Below, in pieces: positions 1 to 5,994 of a DNA stretch of 6,057 nucleotides (its first letter is position 1; each line of letters begins with the position of its first letter). The notes under the pieces are model-generated. The model saw nothing but the letters and a program-made list of their open reading frames with translations. It had not been told where the DNA came from and did no database searches. The stretch is from Deltaproteobacteria bacterium (GTDB lineage: Bacteria > Desulfobacterota > Desulfobacteria > Desulfobacterales > JAUVVS01), in NCBI GenBank assembly GCA_030604545.1, contig JAUVVS010000142.1, positions 1 through 6,057 of the forward strand, in the 5' to 3' direction. The position numbers were made by a program, and so were the translations under genes.

Positions 1-69
1 GGAAGAAAAAACGATATAATCCTGCCAATAGAAGAGACTGACATTCTTTCTTTAGAAAAAACCGATTAA
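1..69 (+). CDS. 3' end of an unidentified gene, possibly a pilus assembly (MshK/PilP-like) protein
   Basis: Frame 1 is open from the first base to a TAA at 67-69, giving 22 residues that end in ...ETDILSLEKTD. The stop lies only 12 bp before the ATG of the secretin gene, so it is probably the preceding gene of the same operon. The fragment shows no diagnostic motif. In MSHA and type IV pilus loci the gene just before the secretin usually encodes a small inner-membrane/periplasmic protein (MshK or PilP), so that identity is inferred from position only. The 5' part lies outside the window. That this is a true coding end rather than chance is likely because of the tight spacing, but it is not proven. 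Confidence 0.5.
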   Translation, partial: GRKNDIILPIEETDILSLEKTD

Positions 70-71
70 AC

Positions 72-75
72 AGGA
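72..75 (+). promoter_or_regulatory. ribosome binding site of the secretin gene
   Basis: AGGA at 72-75 lies 6 bases before the ATG at 82. It sits between the upstream stop and the secretin start and supports that start codon, which also gives a proper lipoprotein signal peptide. Confidence 0.6.
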
Positions 76-81
76 ACGGAT

Positions 82-1953
82 ATGAGAATATATCGTCATT
101 TTGATAAAATAACACTTCGGTTTGTTTTATATGTTCTATTTTTTACTTTCTTTTTTGGATGTGCTGGTAAAGAAGTCGAAAAAAGGGAGCCATTTTTCGA
201 AAAGTGGAGGGTTGTGGCCAAAGAGTCCAAGGGGTATTCTCCTCCGAAAAAAAGACGGTCCATTGAACTTCCGGTAGAAATAAAAGAGGTGACGCCGGAG
301 CAAAAAGCAAAAGCTGAAAAACCACTTCCCACTAAGAAAATAACCTTAAGAATGCATAAAATTGATATAACCATACTCTTTCGTGCCCTGGCCAGGGCCG
401 TTGATCTGAATATCATAATTAATGAAAGTGTAAAGGGCAAGATCAGTATAAATGCGAAGAAAGCGCCGTGGGATGAAGTATTTCGCAGTATCTTACGCAC
501 ACAGGGTCTATCCTACGATTGGGAAGGGAACATTATTCGTATCGTTACTTTAGAAGATAAAAAGAAGAACTTGGATCAATTAGAAGCCGAGCAAAAATTA
601 AAGTCCATAAAAAAAGAGATGCAAATGGTGGAGCCTCTTCTAACCAAGGTGATCAAAATTGATTACGCGGATGCAAAAAAACTTAAGGTAAATCTCGAAA
701 AATTTCTTACAGAAAAGGCTGAGGGAAAAGCGCTCGGGTCGATTATGGTGGATGAACACTCCAACTCAGTTATCATCCAGGCGATTCGAAGTGATATTGT
801 GAAGATTATTAATTTAATCGAAGAACTGGATATGCCTACTCCTCAAATCCTGATAGAAGCCCATATTGTCGAAACAACCAGTGAGACAGCACGGGAACTG
901 GGAATAGAATGGGGAGGCCTAAATTACCTCGGTTCTAACAATTGGATTACATCCGGAGCCAGCAGCACAGGAGTAATAGGACAACCAATTAGCTCTGGGG
1001 CCATCGATCCCACCTCTGGTTATGCAGTCAATTTCCCGATCATTGGAACGGGCATGAATATTGGCTATGTTGCTCAAAATGTAGGAAAAAACATTCTTGC
1101 TATTCAGCTTTCCGCCCTTCAGACTGAAGGAAGGCTGAATATACTCTCAAGCCCTTCCATTACTACCCTCGATAATCAGTCTGCAATATTTGAAAGTGGT
1201 ATGGAGGTGCCATATAGTACAGAGACAGAGCCAGGAGTCTATAAAACTGAATTTAAAAAAGCAGTTCTCAAATTGGAAGTAAAACCAAATGTAATTGATG
1301 GGAAAACAATAAAAATGGAGATTAAAACCAATAAAGATGAGGTTGATCCAACTTCAGTGGGAGATATCCCTCGTATTATTACAAAAAAAGCTGAAACCAA
1401 CGTAATACTCTTTAATGGACAGACCATGGTCATCGGAGGTTTGAGCAAAGAAACAACAGCTGATTCTAAATCCAGTGTTCCGGGTTTAGGTGATATTCCT
1501 TTATTAGGCTGGCTTTTTAGGGGGAAGAAAAGCGAGAAGACCATGGAAGAGGTACTGATTTTCATCACCCCACATATTTTGGGACAGTGGATAGCTGAAG
1601 AACCGATTCCTGAAGAACCAAAACCAGAGCCGAAGCCTGCTAAAGAAAAAATTACTGAAAAAGTGATACCACACGAAAAGAAGTTTTTTTCCGTTCAAGT
1701 AGGGGCCTTTTTAATAAAATGGGACGCCCATAAAATGATGGCTAGTTTAAGATGGAGGGGGTATACGCCATACGTTTTTCAAGGAATGGATTATACCCGG
1801 AATAGGAAGTTTTTTGCTGTACGGATAGGGGATTATGAAAATATGGAAAAGGCTTATGAGGCTTTTATGCTTTATAAAAAGAAGGAAGGAATGCCGGCTG
1901 TTGTTACCTATATCGATTCCATTTCAGCCGTCCCGGAAACTGAAACTCAATGA
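82..1953 (+). CDS. mshL: Outer-membrane secretin lipoprotein (MshL/PilQ/GspD family) with C-terminal SPOR domain
   Basis: This 623-residue protein is predicted to form the multimeric outer-membrane channel of a pilus or secretion machine. Seen in the sequence: a basic N-terminus and hydrophobic stretch (about 13-26) ending in the lipobox FFGC with Cys27, so a lipid-anchored precursor; a charged linker (28-85); an STN-type N-domain (about 87-160, starting ITLRMHKIDITILF); a second N-domain (about 187-255, ending IVKIINLIEELDMPTPQ); the secretin core (about 256-505) with the signature VPGLGDIPLLGWLF at 466-479 followed by VLIFITPHIL; a Pro/Glu/Lys-rich linker (about 508-533); and a SPOR domain (about 535-610, FFSVQVGAF at its start, FFAVRIGDYENMEKA near its end). 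SPOR domains typically bind peptidoglycan lacking stem peptides. The start is supported by AGGA at 72-75. The ExeA-like gene follows after 48 bp. The mshL symbol rests on gene order; PilQ or GspD naming is also possible. Confidence 0.93.
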   Translation: MRIYRHFDKITLRFVLYVLFFTFFFGCAGKEVEKREPFFEKWRVVAKESKGYSPPKKRRSIELPVEIKEVTPEQKAKAEKPLPTKKITLRMHKIDITILFRALARAVDLNIIINESVKGKISINAKKAPWDEVFRSILRTQGLSYDWEGNIIRIVTLEDKKKNLDQLEAEQKLKSIKKEMQMVEPLLTKVIKIDYADAKKLKVNLEKFLTEKAEGKALGSIMVDEHSNSVIIQAIRSDIVKIINLIEELDMPTPQILIEAHIVETTSETARELGIEWGGLNYLGSNNWITSGASSTGVIGQPISSGAIDPTSGYAVNFPIIGTGMNIGYVAQNVGKNILAIQLSALQTEGRLNILSSPSITTLDNQSAIFESGMEVPYSTETEPGVYKTEFKKAVLKLEVKPNVIDGKTIKMEIKTNKDEVDPTSVGDIPRIITKKAETNVILFNGQTMVIGGLSKETTADSKSSVPGLGDIPLLGWLFRGKKSEKTMEEVLIFITPHILGQWIAEEPIPEEPKPEPKPAKEKITEKVIPHEKKFFSVQVGAFLIKWDAHKMMASLRWRGYTPYVFQGMDYTRNRKFFAVRIGDYENMEKAYEAFMLYKKKEGMPAVVTYIDSISAVPETETQ

Positions 1954-2001
1954 AAAAAATGGTAAAATAGCTGATTACAAAACGATTAAAAATAAGGAAA
2001 A

Positions 2002-3654
2002 ATGGATTATTTCAGAATTCTAAATCTCAAAAAGGAGCCTTTTTCCAACTCACCTGATCCGGAATATTTTTTCCGGTCCAGGCAACACCTTGGATGTCTT
2101 CAGAAACTGGAGCTCTCTCTTCGGCTGCGTAGAGGCTTGAATGTTGTTATCGGTGATGTGGGCACTGGTAAAACAACCCTTTGCCGGGAACTCATTCGTA
2201 AATTTGCGACAGATGATGAAATCGAAACCCATCTCATACTTGATCCTGCTTTTAGCAACTCTTCAGAATTCTTATCCACAGTTGCCGAGATGTTTGAAGG
2301 CGATAAACCCCCTGACGATTCCAATGATTGGCAGATTAAGGAAATTATAAAACAGCATCTTTTTCGGAAAGGTGTGGATGAAAAAAAGACGGTTGTCCTG
2401 ATTATAGATGAAGGGCAAAAGATTCCTGTCTTTTGTTTAGAAATCCTGCGTGAATTTCTGAACTATGAAACCAATGATTACAAGTTACTTCAAATAGCTA
2501 TTTTTGCCCAAAAGGAATTTGAAAAAACTATCGAAGAGCATGCCAATGTTGCTGATCGGATCAACCTCTTTCATTTTTTAGAACCCATGAATTTTAAAGA
2601 TACAAGGTTGATGATCCAATTCCGGCTTCAACAATCTAGTGAGACTAAAACAAATGTTTCGCTTTTTACTTATCCGGCCTTATGGGCAACATACCGTGCT
2701 ACTGGAGGGTTCCCACGTAAAATAGTAAATCTGTGCCATCAAAGTATCCTGGCTATGATTGTTCAAAATCGGTCCAGAGTAGGATTGTTTTTGGTCCGAT
2801 CGTGTATAAAAAGGGCTTTTTCAAAAGGTTGGAAGAGATGGCGGCAGGTTACAACAGCAGCGTTTCTCGTTGGGTTAGTCATGGTGGTGCTTATAACCGT
2901 GTTTGCACCTGAAAGATTAAAAATGAGGATGGTACAATACCCCAAGAGGCTCATAACGGCGGCCTTTCAAAATGATATATCTCAGCTTAAAAGCACGGAA
3001 ACACAAATAGAAGGTAGTCTCAATAAAGTGCAGCGGAACTCAACTCAGCCATTTCAGATGTCACTGAATAAACCCTCACCAGAACCAGGAGTAAAGGTAT
3101 CGACTGATACGAGCCATAGGAAGGCCGTTAAAACAGTTCCAGAAACTTTTCATGAAACTTACTACAAAGATAGCAAATATCCTTCGATTCTGGGCCAAGT
3201 TGCCGTAAAGCGACTTGAAACACTAGGTGGGATGATTCAAAAGATTTATGGCGTTTATGACTTTCGATATTTAGATTTTGTGGAAAAGGCAAACCCTCAT
3301 TTAAATGATCCGGATAATATTGATGTTGACGATGTGATTTCATTTCCGACAATTCCTGCAAAGGATAAACCTTTTAAAGAGAATGCATGGTGGATAGAAA
3401 TAGGTGAAAAAGACAATCTTGAAGCTGCATTTAACTTAATAAGATCATATCCCAAGGATGCACCGCCGGTAAGGTTAATACCATACTGGGACAATCTTTT
3501 AGGATTGAAATTTTCAGTACTTCTAAAAGAATATTTTTTTGTTGAAACTTTTGCCATAAATCGGCTAAATGAGTTGTCTCCGTTAATAGCTTCGAAGGGG
3601 AAGATTTTATCTAAATGGGATGAAAACACCGTTTTTTTTGCCAACCCTTTTTAG
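2002..3654 (+). CDS. ExeA/MshM-type AAA ATPase with transmembrane segment and extracytoplasmic LysM-like and SPOR-like tail
   Basis: A 550-residue membrane protein probably helping the secretin assemble in or through the cell wall, as ExeA does with ExeB in Aeromonas type II secretion. The N-terminus (MDYFRILNLKKEPFSNSPDP) is typical of the ExeA family and fixes the ATG start; AAGGA at 1994-1998 lies rather close to it. The ATPase domain (about 1-270) has Walker A GDVGTGKTT at 51-59 (Lys57), Walker B VVLIIDE at 131-137 (Asp136, Glu137), and GGFPRKIVNL at 235-244 in the sensor-2 position. One transmembrane helix spans about 283-303. After a low-complexity linker (about 305-390), a LysM-like segment (about 393-452) carries LETLGGMIQKIYG and ANPHLNDPD; the last part (about 463-550) has a beta-alpha-beta-beta-alpha-beta pattern like SPOR. 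Classical ExeA instead ends in a PG_binding_1 domain, and MshM is much shorter, so the tail is distinctive. The LysM-like and SPOR-like assignments are by eye; the ATPase family is firm. Confidence 0.88.
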   Translation: MDYFRILNLKKEPFSNSPDPEYFFRSRQHLGCLQKLELSLRLRRGLNVVIGDVGTGKTTLCRELIRKFATDDEIETHLILDPAFSNSSEFLSTVAEMFEGDKPPDDSNDWQIKEIIKQHLFRKGVDEKKTVVLIIDEGQKIPVFCLEILREFLNYETNDYKLLQIAIFAQKEFEKTIEEHANVADRINLFHFLEPMNFKDTRLMIQFRLQQSSETKTNVSLFTYPALWATYRATGGFPRKIVNLCHQSILAMIVQNRSRVGLFLVRSCIKRAFSKGWKRWRQVTTAAFLVGLVMVVLITVFAPERLKMRMVQYPKRLITAAFQNDISQLKSTETQIEGSLNKVQRNSTQPFQMSLNKPSPEPGVKVSTDTSHRKAVKTVPETFHETYYKDSKYPSILGQVAVKRLETLGGMIQKIYGVYDFRYLDFVEKANPHLNDPDNIDVDDVISFPTIPAKDKPFKENAWWIEIGEKDNLEAAFNLIRSYPKDAPPVRLIPYWDNLLGLKFSVLLKEYFFVETFAINRLNELSPLIASKGKILSKWDENTVFFANPF

Positions 3655-3666
3655 ATTCGAAGACAA

Positions 3667-3674
3667 TAATAAAG
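3667..3674 (+). repeat. Left 8-bp target site duplication (TAATAAAG)
   Basis: TAATAAAG directly abuts the left end of the inverted-repeat element at 3675 and is repeated exactly at 4004-4011, immediately beyond the right end. A perfect direct repeat placed exactly at both ends of an inverted-repeat unit is the signature of a transposition event. Confidence 0.85.
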
Positions 3675-3707
3675 GTAACCGTTCACCGTTCAAAGGTTCA
3701 GGGTTTA
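3675..3707 (+). repeat. Left terminal inverted repeat of the 329-bp element
   Basis: Begins GTAACCGTTCAC and continues with GTTCA units spaced 7 and then 8 bp apart (starts at 3680, 3688 and 3696 within a base), ending GGGTTTA. It matches the reverse complement of 3970-4003. The iterated GTTCA units may be transposase binding sites; that is inference. Confidence 0.85.
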
Positions 3708-3819
3708 CGATTTTTTCATATTTTTACTTTTAATCTCAGTACAAGCTCGCTCGGCTAATTTTAAGGCTCGATTGAATTCTGAATTAGATTCAAAATCAAA
3801 GATTTTAACTACCCTAACA

Positions 3820-3853
3820 GTTGAACTTTGAACTCTGAACCGTGAACAGTTAC
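3820..3853 (-). repeat. Internal third copy of the element's end repeat
   Basis: Read on the minus strand from 3853 this begins GTAACTGTTCACGG and contains four GTTCA units exactly 7 bp apart. It resembles both ends but is more diverged and lies in the same orientation as the right end. No copy of TAATAAAG follows it (the next bases are GGAGTAAG), so the outer pair, not this one, marks the unit that was inserted. Confidence 0.75.
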
Positions 3854-3969
3854 GGAGTAAGACCGTTTTAAATACCGAAGAAAACAAACAAACTCCGGGT
3901 TTGTTGCCGAATCGAATACTTCCGCAATATTGTGCACAGTATAGATTTGTGAGGTGAACCTACAATCTT

Positions 3970-4003
3970 TAAACCCTGAACCTCTGAACCCGTGAACGGT
4001 TAC
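3970..4003 (-). repeat. Right terminal inverted repeat of the 329-bp element
   Basis: Read on the minus strand from 4003 it begins GTAACCGTTCACGG and carries three GTTCA units exactly 8 bp apart (GTTCACGG, GTTCAGAG, GTTCAGGG). It pairs with the left end at 3675-3707. Confidence 0.85.
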
Positions 4004-4011
4004 TAATAAAG
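4004..4011 (+). repeat. Right 8-bp target site duplication (TAATAAAG)
   Basis: Exact copy of 3667-3674, placed directly after the right end of the element. It also supplies the in-frame TAA (4007-4009) that limits how far upstream the assembly ATPase gene can start. Confidence 0.85.
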
Positions 4012-4022
4012 AAATTATTTTA

Positions 4023-4026
4023 AGAG
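4023..4026 (+). promoter_or_regulatory. Weak ribosome binding site of the assembly ATPase gene (TTG start)
   Basis: AGAG at 4023-4026, in the purine-rich run AAGAGAAAG, lies 7 bases before the TTG at 4034. It is modest but correctly placed. It agrees with the protein evidence that the MshEN motif begins before the first internal ATG at 4061. Confidence 0.45.
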
Positions 4027-4033
4027 AAAGCAA

Positions 4034-5737
4034 TTGAAAAATAAAAAGAAATTGGGAGAAATGCTCATAGAAGGTGGCCTTTTGGATAAAGATCAGCTCC
4101 GTCAGGCCCTTGCCGAGCATAAGAGAAAAAATTTGAAATTAGGACAGTATCTAGCCCGAGAAGGAATCGTCAGTGGATCAGAGATTGTAGATCTGGTATC
4201 CCAGCAGCTAAAGATAAAAAAGTACAGACCGGATAATTATCCAATCGATATAAACCTGTCAAAGATTATCCCAATTGATATTGTTCAGAAATATCAATTA
4301 GTTCCTCTCACCAAGAGCAGGCACCTGCTGACAATTGGCATGATCGACCCTATGGATATTAATGCATTAGATGCTGTTGAAGTGCTTGTCAACATCGAAA
4401 TAGAATCGGTTATTTGTACAGACCAGCAATTCAACCATTTGGTTGGCAGCATTTACGGTACCTATACAGGAATCGATGGAATTCTGGAAGATATGGAATA
4501 CGAAAAGGGCGATAGTGATACCGAAAGCGGGGAATTGAGCGAAGACGTTGAGGTAAGTTACCTCCAGGACATAGCCGAAGAGGCCCCTGTTATTCGTTTG
4601 GTTAATTCTATTCTTTCACAGGCTGTAAATGAAGGGGCCAGTGATGTACATATCAATCCTGAAAAGGATTATGTTCAGGTAAGATTCAGGGTGGATGGTA
4701 AGCTTCATGGTGTACCGGCCCCACCGAAGTCCATGTTTTTGCCTGTCATTTCTAGACTAAAAATCCTTGCAAATATGGATATCTCTTTGTCAAGAATTCC
4801 ACAGGACGGAAGATTTACGATCAAGATGGATGAAAAAGAGATCAATATCAGAACATCTACAACACCTACCATCTATGGTGAGGCCATGGTTCTCCGTCTG
4901 CTTGATATGAGTGCCGGTATCTTTTCACTTAAGCACCTGGGCATGTCCAGCGAAGACATAAGTAAAATCGAACCCATTATACACAAACCCTTTGGAATGA
5001 TTCTTAGCACAGGACCGACAGGAAGTGGCAAGAGTACCACTCTGTATTCTATTTTGAAGAAAATCAATCGGGATGATATCAACATCATCACCATTGAAGA
5101 TCCTATAGAGTACCGGATTGAAAAGATAAGACAAATCCAGTTAAATAGAAAGGCAGGCATGACATTTGCGAGTGGACTTAGATCTATAATGCGTCAAGAT
5201 CCGGATGTTGTTATGGTGGGAGAGATTCGTGATGCTGAAACAGCCTCTATTGGAGTTCAAGCGGCTCTGACCGGCCACAGGGTTTTGAGCACAGTACACA
5301 CAAATGACGCTGCCGGTGCCATCACCCGATTTATAGATATGGGGATTGAACCCTTTCTTGTTTCTTCTGTTATGTTGTTATCGATCGCTCAACGTCTGGT
5401 TCGAAGAATATGCCCCTACTGCAAAAAACAATATAAACCACCGGAGGAGGTGGTGAAGTATTGGAAACTGGACAAGGTAAAAGATGCTAATTTCGTCCGC
5501 GGTACTGGTTGTTTCAATTGTATGGATAAGGGTTATAAGGGACGAACGGGTATATATGAGACCCTTATCATAGATGAAATGATTCAGGACATGATTTTGA
5601 AAAAAAAATCAGCAAAAGAAATTTCATTTGCTGCCCATAAGGCAGGACTACTCAAAACATTAAAGGAAGATGCTACCGAAAAAGTCCTTGCAGGAGTTAC
5701 AACTCTGGAGGAAGTAGCGCTGGCGGTTATGACATAG
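4034..5737 (+). CDS. mshE: Pilus/secretion assembly ATPase (MshE/PilB/GspE family) with N-terminal c-di-GMP-binding MshEN module
   Basis: A 567-residue cytoplasmic hexameric ATPase predicted to drive pilin or pseudopilin polymerisation. The N-terminus holds two 24-residue MshEN-type motifs (6-29 and 35-58, five residues between), the module that binds c-di-GMP in MshE. The central domain has SDVH at 203-206 and PQDGR at 256-260. The motor has Walker A GPTGSGKST at 327-335 (Lys333), Asp box TIEDPIEY at 353-360, Walker B DPDVVMVGE at 389-397 (Glu397) and His box GHRVLSTVHTND at 414-425. Two CxxC pairs (Cys460/463 and Cys493/496) form the zinc-binding subdomain usual in assembly, not retraction, ATPases. 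Start: TTG at 4034 is chosen because the first MshEN motif needs residues 6-9; the next in-frame ATG (4061) would delete them, and a TAA lies in frame at 4007-4009. Length is close to that of known MshE/PilB proteins. The family is certain; the mshE symbol rests on gene order and the MshEN module. Confidence 0.95.
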   Translation: MKNKKKLGEMLIEGGLLDKDQLRQALAEHKRKNLKLGQYLAREGIVSGSEIVDLVSQQLKIKKYRPDNYPIDINLSKIIPIDIVQKYQLVPLTKSRHLLTIGMIDPMDINALDAVEVLVNIEIESVICTDQQFNHLVGSIYGTYTGIDGILEDMEYEKGDSDTESGELSEDVEVSYLQDIAEEAPVIRLVNSILSQAVNEGASDVHINPEKDYVQVRFRVDGKLHGVPAPPKSMFLPVISRLKILANMDISLSRIPQDGRFTIKMDEKEINIRTSTTPTIYGEAMVLRLLDMSAGIFSLKHLGMSSEDISKIEPIIHKPFGMILSTGPTGSGKSTTLYSILKKINRDDINIITIEDPIEYRIEKIRQIQLNRKAGMTFASGLRSIMRQDPDVVMVGEIRDAETASIGVQAALTGHRVLSTVHTNDAAGAITRFIDMGIEPFLVSSVMLLSIAQRLVRRICPYCKKQYKPPEEVVKYWKLDKVKDANFVRGTGCFNCMDKGYKGRTGIYETLIIDEMIQDMILKKKSAKEISFAAHKAGLLKTLKEDATEKVLAGVTTLEEVALAVMT

Positions 5738-5738
5738 C

Positions 5739-5764
5739 CCTAATTGAGCAAAAACTCAATTAGG
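5739..5764 (+). terminator. Hairpin just after the assembly ATPase gene, possible intrinsic terminator
   Basis: A perfect 10-bp inverted repeat, CCTAATTGAG (5739-5748) and CTCAATTAGG (5755-5764), with loop CAAAAA, starts two bases after the TAG stop. What follows (TGTTATTCGTTATTTG) is T-rich but not a clean T run, so termination may be partial. It might instead protect mRNA 3' ends or attenuate expression of the downstream platform gene. Confidence 0.5.
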
Positions 5765-5765
5765 T

Positions 5766-5800
5766 GTTATTCGTTATTTGTTAATTGTTATTGGTTTTAG
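5766..5800 (+). repeat. Array of five imperfect 7-bp repeats (GTTATTN)
   Basis: Reads in strict 7-bp register as GTTATTC, GTTATTT, GTTAATT, GTTATTG, GTTTTAG. It is the first of several short-iteron blocks in the 257-bp gap between the ATPase and platform genes. No function can be assigned. Confidence 0.65.
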
Positions 5801-5819
5801 TTCAGACATCGTCAAACAT

Positions 5820-5974
5820 TTGAGTGGTTAAGTAGTTGAGTCGACGACTTAACGAGATCTGAATGTTGGAGTAATCGGTGGCTGGTGATCGGTCACTGAT
5901 TACCTACAACCACGTTATCCAAGCGAAACCAAGGATTACAACCACTTAACTACTCAACTACTCAACGACTTAAC
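5820..5974. repeat. Inverted-arm repeat element built of 8-bp iterons
   Basis: The left arm (5820-5843) is three 8-bp units, TTGAGTGG, TTAAGTAG, TTGAGTCG. The right arm is four 8-bp units in opposite orientation from 5944 (ACTTAACT, ACTCAACT, ACTCAACG, ACTTAACT, ending at 5975). The left arm matches the reverse complement of 5950-5973 at 20 of 24 positions. ACGACTTAAC occurs directly at 5844-5853 and 5965-5974, and TACAACCAC at 5905-5913 and 5937-5945. An inner hairpin lies at 5871-5903. No target duplication could be found next to the arms, so a mobile origin is not shown. The structure encodes no protein. Confidence 0.65.
5871..5903. repeat. Imperfect hairpin at the centre of the iteron element
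   Basis: GTAATCGGTG (5871-5880) pairs with CACTGATTAC (5894-5903) with one G-T type mismatch and a 13-base loop. The same bases also read as 7-bp units GTAATCG, GTGGCTG, GTGATCG, GTCACTG, so the palindrome is itself made of short tandem units. Confidence 0.6.
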
Positions 5975-5994
5975 TTTATATATATCCAAAAAAG

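Larger units (their letters stand above)
3675..4003. mobile_element. 329-bp MITE-like element with IS66-type ends
   Basis: The unit has terminal inverted repeats (3675-3707 and 3970-4003; 31 of 34 aligned columns identical, one gap), both starting GTAACCGTTCAC when read inward, and is bordered by the perfect 8-bp duplication TAATAAAG. An 8-bp duplication and ends starting GTAA are known hallmarks of the IS66 family, so a non-autonomous element moved in trans by an IS66-type transposase is the best inference. It encodes no recognisable protein. Inside are a third copy of the end repeat (3820-3853, same orientation as the right end), a small stem AAAATC/GATTTT (3792-3797/3801-3806) and a 7-bp stem AACAAAC/GTTTGTT (3887-3893/3899-3905). 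It fills nearly all of the gap between the ExeA-like gene and the assembly ATPase gene. Removing it and one duplication leaves a 42-bp spacer, close to the 48 bp between the two genes upstream. Confidence 0.82.

Noticed and set aside
96..500. A 134-codon minus-strand open frame.
   Set aside because: It lies wholly opposite the secretin coding region, whose reading frame has clear signal peptide and domain evidence.
1835..2023. A 62-codon plus-strand frame bridging the secretin stop and the ExeA-like start.
   Set aside because: It overlaps the SPOR domain in another frame and its product has no recognisable feature; the region is explained by the two flanking genes.
3902..3955. A promoter inside the 329-bp element (TTGCCG and TATAGAT-like boxes).
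   Set aside because: The boxes are not at a proper 16-18 bp distance and AT-rich DNA gives many such matches.
3705..4120. Minus-strand open frames (3705-3887 and 3809-4120) across the gap before the ATPase gene.
   Set aside because: They run through the inverted repeats and iterons of the 329-bp element, one also into the ATPase gene, and their predicted proteins show no recognisable domain; best explained as chance frames in repeat DNA.
82..5737. A standard type II secretion operon (gspD-gspE-gspF).
   Set aside because: The ExeA/MshM-like gene lies between secretin and ATPase, and the ATPase has an MshEN module in the MSHA order. Type II secretion is not strictly excluded because the flanking genes are unseen.
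5820..5975. A second transposon insertion with target duplication, like the one upstream.
   Set aside because: I compared the sequence outside both arms and found no matching direct repeat, so insertion by transposition cannot be claimed.
5738..5994. CRISPR array in the repeat-rich downstream gap.
   Set aside because: Units are only 7-8 bp and directly adjoining, with no spacers of constant length; this is tandem and inverted repetition, not repeat-spacer structure.
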